The translations under genes were made by a program, and so were the position numbers. From Vicinamibacterales bacterium (lineage in GTDB: Bacteria; Acidobacteriota; Vicinamibacteria; Vicinamibacterales; Fen-181), in the NCBI GenBank assembly GCA_036504215.1, contig DASXVO010000033.1:85652-149651 (forward strand): a stretch of DNA of 64,000 bases, read 5' to 3'. Under the pieces are notes generated by a model. That model was not told the origin of the DNA and did not search any database. It saw nothing but the letters and a program-made list of their open reading frames with translations. Positions 61,385 through 64,000 of this stretch are shown here, piece after piece (the stretch's first letter is position 1; every line of letters begins with the position of its first letter).

Positions 61385-61495
61385 ATGGGAGACAAAGGCA
61401 AGAAGGACAAGGAAAAGGGTCAGAAGCAGCACGCCGCGAGGGACAAGCAGGCGGAGAAGCAAAAGCAGGACAAGCAGCCGAAGCGAAACTCGTAG
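61385..61495 (+). CDS. 36-residue lysine-rich small protein
   Basis: A complete small gene: GGAGGTGA four bases before the ATG and 36 codons reading MGDKGKKDKEKGQKQHAARD, then KQAEKQKQDKQPKRNS. Nearly half of the residues are Lys or Arg, with the rest mostly Gln, Asp, Glu and Ala; it is certainly disordered or a lone charged helix. Similar tiny proteins starting MGDKGKKDK recur in many bacteria as unnamed proteins. A nucleic-acid or ribosome contact is possible from the charge, but nothing shows it. Confidence 0.7.
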   Translation: MGDKGKKDKEKGQKQHAARDKQAEKQKQDKQPKRNS

Positions 61496-61734
61496 CGGCG
61501 GTTGCCACCTGGTGTCCCGTAACAGTAGAGAGGGGCACACGGCCACGGTCGATTCACCGCTGAAGTGGCGCCTCGCGAGCGCCGGGCGCGTCACTTCAGC
61601 GTGAACAGAACGACGGGGAACTCAGCCCTCTTGCCCCACTCACCGGAGCGGGCCTCGCCGCCGTCCACACGCACGATGTACGCCGAGCGTTCGGTCCGCG
61701 CGCTCGAACGGAACGCAGGACGCCCGGGCCGGTG

Positions 61735-64000
61735 CTACTCGTATCGCAGCGCCGTCATCGGGTGGACGCGCGAAGCGCGGAATGCCGGAACGAGCGCGGC
61801 CACGAAGGCGATGACGCCCAGCAGACCGGCGGCCGAGACGAACACCGCCGGGTCGTAGCCCTTCATCTCGAAGAGCAGCGACTGGGCGTACCGTCCCACC
61901 AGCGCCGCCAGGCCCAGGCCGACAGCGCCGCCCGCGATCGCCATGACCCCCATCTGGGAGAGGATCATCCGGCGAACGCGCTCGGGCGCGGCGCCAAGCG
62001 CCATGCGGAGCCCGATCTCCCGCGTTCGCTGCGCCACCGTGTAGGCCAGGACACCGTAGAGGCCCACCGCCGCCAGCAGCGTCGCCAGGCACGCGAACGA
62101 CCCGGACAACACCATCAGCAGCCGGTCCATGAAGACGTTCTCGCGCACCTGCTGCTCCATCGTCCGCGGGCTCTCGACCGGGAGATTCGGATCGAGCCGC
62201 GCGACGACCCTCGGAATGGTCGCCAGCAGTTGCTCGGGCGCCAGGGTGGTCTTCACGTAGAAGTTCAGGAACCCCATCGTTTCGCCCTGCCGGTACGGCA
62301 CGAAATACTGCGGCGGCGGCGTCCTCTTCACCTCGCTGTACTTGACGTTCGGCACCACGCCGACAATTTCGACGAGCGGAGACTTCGGTCCGTCCTCCTG
62401 GAAGTGCTTGCCGACCGCGTTCAGCGGGAGCTTGAACTTCCTGGTGAACTGCTCGTTCACGATGGCGACCCGAGCCCCATTGGCGGCATCGGCTCTCGTG
62501 AATTCGCGGCCCGCGAGAAGGGGCACGCCAAGGCTTCGGAAATACGCCGGTCCGATCTTGTTGAAGGAGGAGCCGTTGTCCACGTCCGGCCCCGACGGGA
62601 ATCCCTCGACGTCCACGCCGTTGTTCCAGTTGTTGCCCGCCAAGATCGGCACGAGCCCGGCGGTGACGCCGGTCACCCCGGGCACCGCGGCCAGCGCGTC
62701 CTCGAGTCGCTCGAACAGCTCGAGCGACCGTTGCGGCGAATAGCCGTTCAGTTGTGGCGAGATGCCGAACGTGACCACCTGCTCGACCTTGATCCCGAGG
62801 TCCACCCGGCTCACGTTGTACAGGCTCTTCAGGAAGAGTCCGGCGCACACGAGCAACAGCATCGACAGGCAGACCTGCGCCGTGACCAGCGCGGTGCGGA
62901 ACCTCGCGGCCGAACGCGCGCCGCTCGGCTGGCCCGACTGCCCCTTCAACGCGGTCACGAGGTTGGGCCGGGTGCTGTGCAGCGCGGGGAACAGGCCGAA
63001 GAACAGCCCGGTCGCGAGCGTGAGACCGACGGCGAACAGCATGATCCGCGCGTCAATCGAAAACGTCATCGTCTTCGCGGCGTCGGCGGGCATGAGCGCC
63101 ACGATCGCGTCGAGCGTCCACCGCGCGACCAGGATGCCGAACGCCCCGCCCAGCAGCGCCAGAAGACTGGCCTCGGTGAGCAGTTGCCTGACGAGCCGCC
63201 ACCGGCTCGCTCCGATCGACAACCGCAGCGCCATCTCCGCCGATCGGCCGGCCGCGCGGGCGAGGAGCAGGTTGGCGATGTTGGCGCAGGCGATGAGCAG
63301 CACCAGGCCGGTCACGCTCATCAGCAGCACGAGCGGCGTGTTCGCCTCCTTGTGCAGGTTGCTCTGCCCCCGCGGATCGACCACTCCGGTCACCCGCCGC
63401 GCCCGGAACCGCTTCATTGTCGGGTCGCTCATGCCCTTCTGGAGCGGCGCCTCGATGCCGTTGAGGATCGCGCGGTACGGCACGTCGATCGAGGCGAGCG
63501 CCCGTTCGACCGTCACGCCCGGCTTCAGCCTCGCGAATGCGTAGGCCCAGTAGGAGCGGCGGTTCTCCAGGCTGCCCTTCGAGTAGCTCTCCATCGTGTC
63601 GCGCATCGTGATCGGCACGAAGACCTGGGGCCGGTTGCCGAGCGTGGTCCCCTCGAATCCGCGCGGCGCCACACCGACGATCGTCATCGGCTGGCCGTTC
63701 ACGATGAGCGACTGGTTCAGTACGCTCGGGCTCGCGTCGAACCGGGTCCGCCAGTATTCGTGGCTGAGGACGACGACGTGCGGTTCTCCCGCCGTGCCGT
63801 CGTCGCCGGCGCCGAGCAGCCTGCCGACGGCCGGTCGAACGCCGAGCACGGGGAAGTAACTGCCGGACACCAGCAATCCCTCGCCGTTTGCCGTCTGCCC
63901 GCGATACGCCAGGTTCGCACCGAATGCCCGGTGCGCGGCGATCCCGGTGAACACCGTCTGCACCCGCTGGAGGTCGCGAACCATCGGGTAGCTGAACACC
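61735..64000 (-). CDS. ADOP-type ABC transporter permease (5' end outside window)
   Basis: At least 754 residues of a large orphan permease; the frame is open to the right edge, so the N-terminus (probably 50-100 residues) is missing. It has two MacB_PCD-FtsX units: VLLIACANIANLLLARAAGR in the first, and LLAAVGLYGVLAYTVAQRTR, EIGLRMALGAAPERVRRMIL and SRVHPMTALRYE in the second. It starts here in the first periplasmic domain (FSYPMVRDLQRVQTVFTGIA). As in other ADOPs there is no fused ATPase. Whether a padR gene precedes it cannot be seen. Cargo unknown. Confidence 0.9.
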   Translation of the reverse strand, partial: VFSYPMVRDLQRVQTVFTGIAAHRAFGANLAYRGQTANGEGLLVSGSYFPVLGVRPAVGRLLGAGDDGTAGEPHVVVLSHEYWRTRFDASPSVLNQSLIVNGQPMTIVGVAPRGFEGTTLGNRPQVFVPITMRDTMESYSKGSLENRRSYWAYAFARLKPGVTVERALASIDVPYRAILNGIEAPLQKGMSDPTMKRFRARRVTGVVDPRGQSNLHKEANTPLVLLMSVTGLVLLIACANIANLLLARAAGRSAEMALRLSIGASRWRLVRQLLTEASLLALLGGAFGILVARWTLDAIVALMPADAAKTMTFSIDARIMLFAVGLTLATGLFFGLFPALHSTRPNLVTALKGQSGQPSGARSAARFRTALVTAQVCLSMLLLVCAGLFLKSLYNVSRVDLGIKVEQVVTFGISPQLNGYSPQRSLELFERLEDALAAVPGVTGVTAGLVPILAGNNWNNGVDVEGFPSGPDVDNGSSFNKIGPAYFRSLGVPLLAGREFTRADAANGARVAIVNEQFTRKFKLPLNAVGKHFQEDGPKSPLVEIVGVVPNVKYSEVKRTPPPQYFVPYRQGETMGFLNFYVKTTLAPEQLLATIPRVVARLDPNLPVESPRTMEQQVRENVFMDRLLMVLSGSFACLATLLAAVGLYGVLAYTVAQRTREIGLRMALGAAPERVRRMILSQMGVMAIAGGAVGLGLAALVGRYAQSLLFEMKGYDPAVFVSAAGLLGVIAFVAALVPAFRASRVHPMTALRYE

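Overview
The window is high-GC bacterial DNA with tightly packed, co-oriented genes. PadR-regulator/large-permease (ADOP) pairs, TonB receptors with a carboxypeptidase-regulatory-like N-domain, a DUF5916 outer-membrane protein, PEP-CTERM exported proteins, a DUF2934 protein and PAS-rich hybrid histidine kinases point to an acidobacterium, probably of the class Vicinamibacteria. This assignment is an inference from gene content; no rRNA lies in the window.

Left part (1-27 kb): msrA, an HDOD-GAF signalling protein, a PfkB sugar kinase behind a 9-bp-period minisatellite, an orphan MacA adaptor with two MacB-type permeases but no ATPase, DUF2934, a UspA and Nramp pair, and tRNA-Arg(UCG) flanked by gene wrecks (a membrane/TPR fragment and an integrase fragment). 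These are followed by an alpha-crystallin-like protein, a receiver-domain remnant, a PAS histidine kinase, two PEP-CTERM proteins, and an exported/outer-membrane operon (PKD protein, small exported protein, 1044-aa TonB receptor, 571-aa exported protein of unknown function, and a frameshifted receptor relic). htpG follows, with a 78-bp copy of its own interior beside its stop codon.

Central part (27.5-44.6 kb): an L-rhamnose utilisation locus built around a bacterial microcompartment (BMC). On the outside are a GH106 alpha-L-rhamnosidase, RhaT symporter, RhaI-type isomerase and rhamnulokinase. A divergent promoter at 37.2-37.4 kb drives pduS-like plus Fe-S BMC-T genes leftward. Rightward it drives an eleven-gene operon with overlapping or closely spaced genes: ackA, pduL, three BMC-H, BMC-P, CoA-acylating aldehyde dehydrogenase, two more BMC-P, class II aldolase and a DeoR regulator. 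The predicted flow is rhamnulose-1-P to DHAP plus lactaldehyde, then lactyl-CoA, lactyl-P, and lactate plus ATP. No lactaldehyde reductase is present. The PduS/BMC-T pair suggests instead that electrons leave through the shell, which I regard as the most interesting feature of the window.

Right part (44.7-64 kb): a MASE1 hybrid kinase, a class C beta-lactamase-like lipoprotein with a second, broken copy beside it, a DUF5916 protein, a leaderless padR-ADOP pair and an RluA-type pseudouridine synthase. tRNA-Arg(CCG) follows, with its 3' end repeated every 70 bp and an integrase relic next to it. After it come a toxin-antitoxin-rich island (BrnT/BrnA, a HigA-like antitoxin in two copies, DUF4160/DUF2442), a DUF4386 membrane protein, a 36-aa lysine-rich protein, and an ADOP permease cut by the window edge. 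Both tRNA-Arg loci look like old integration sites.
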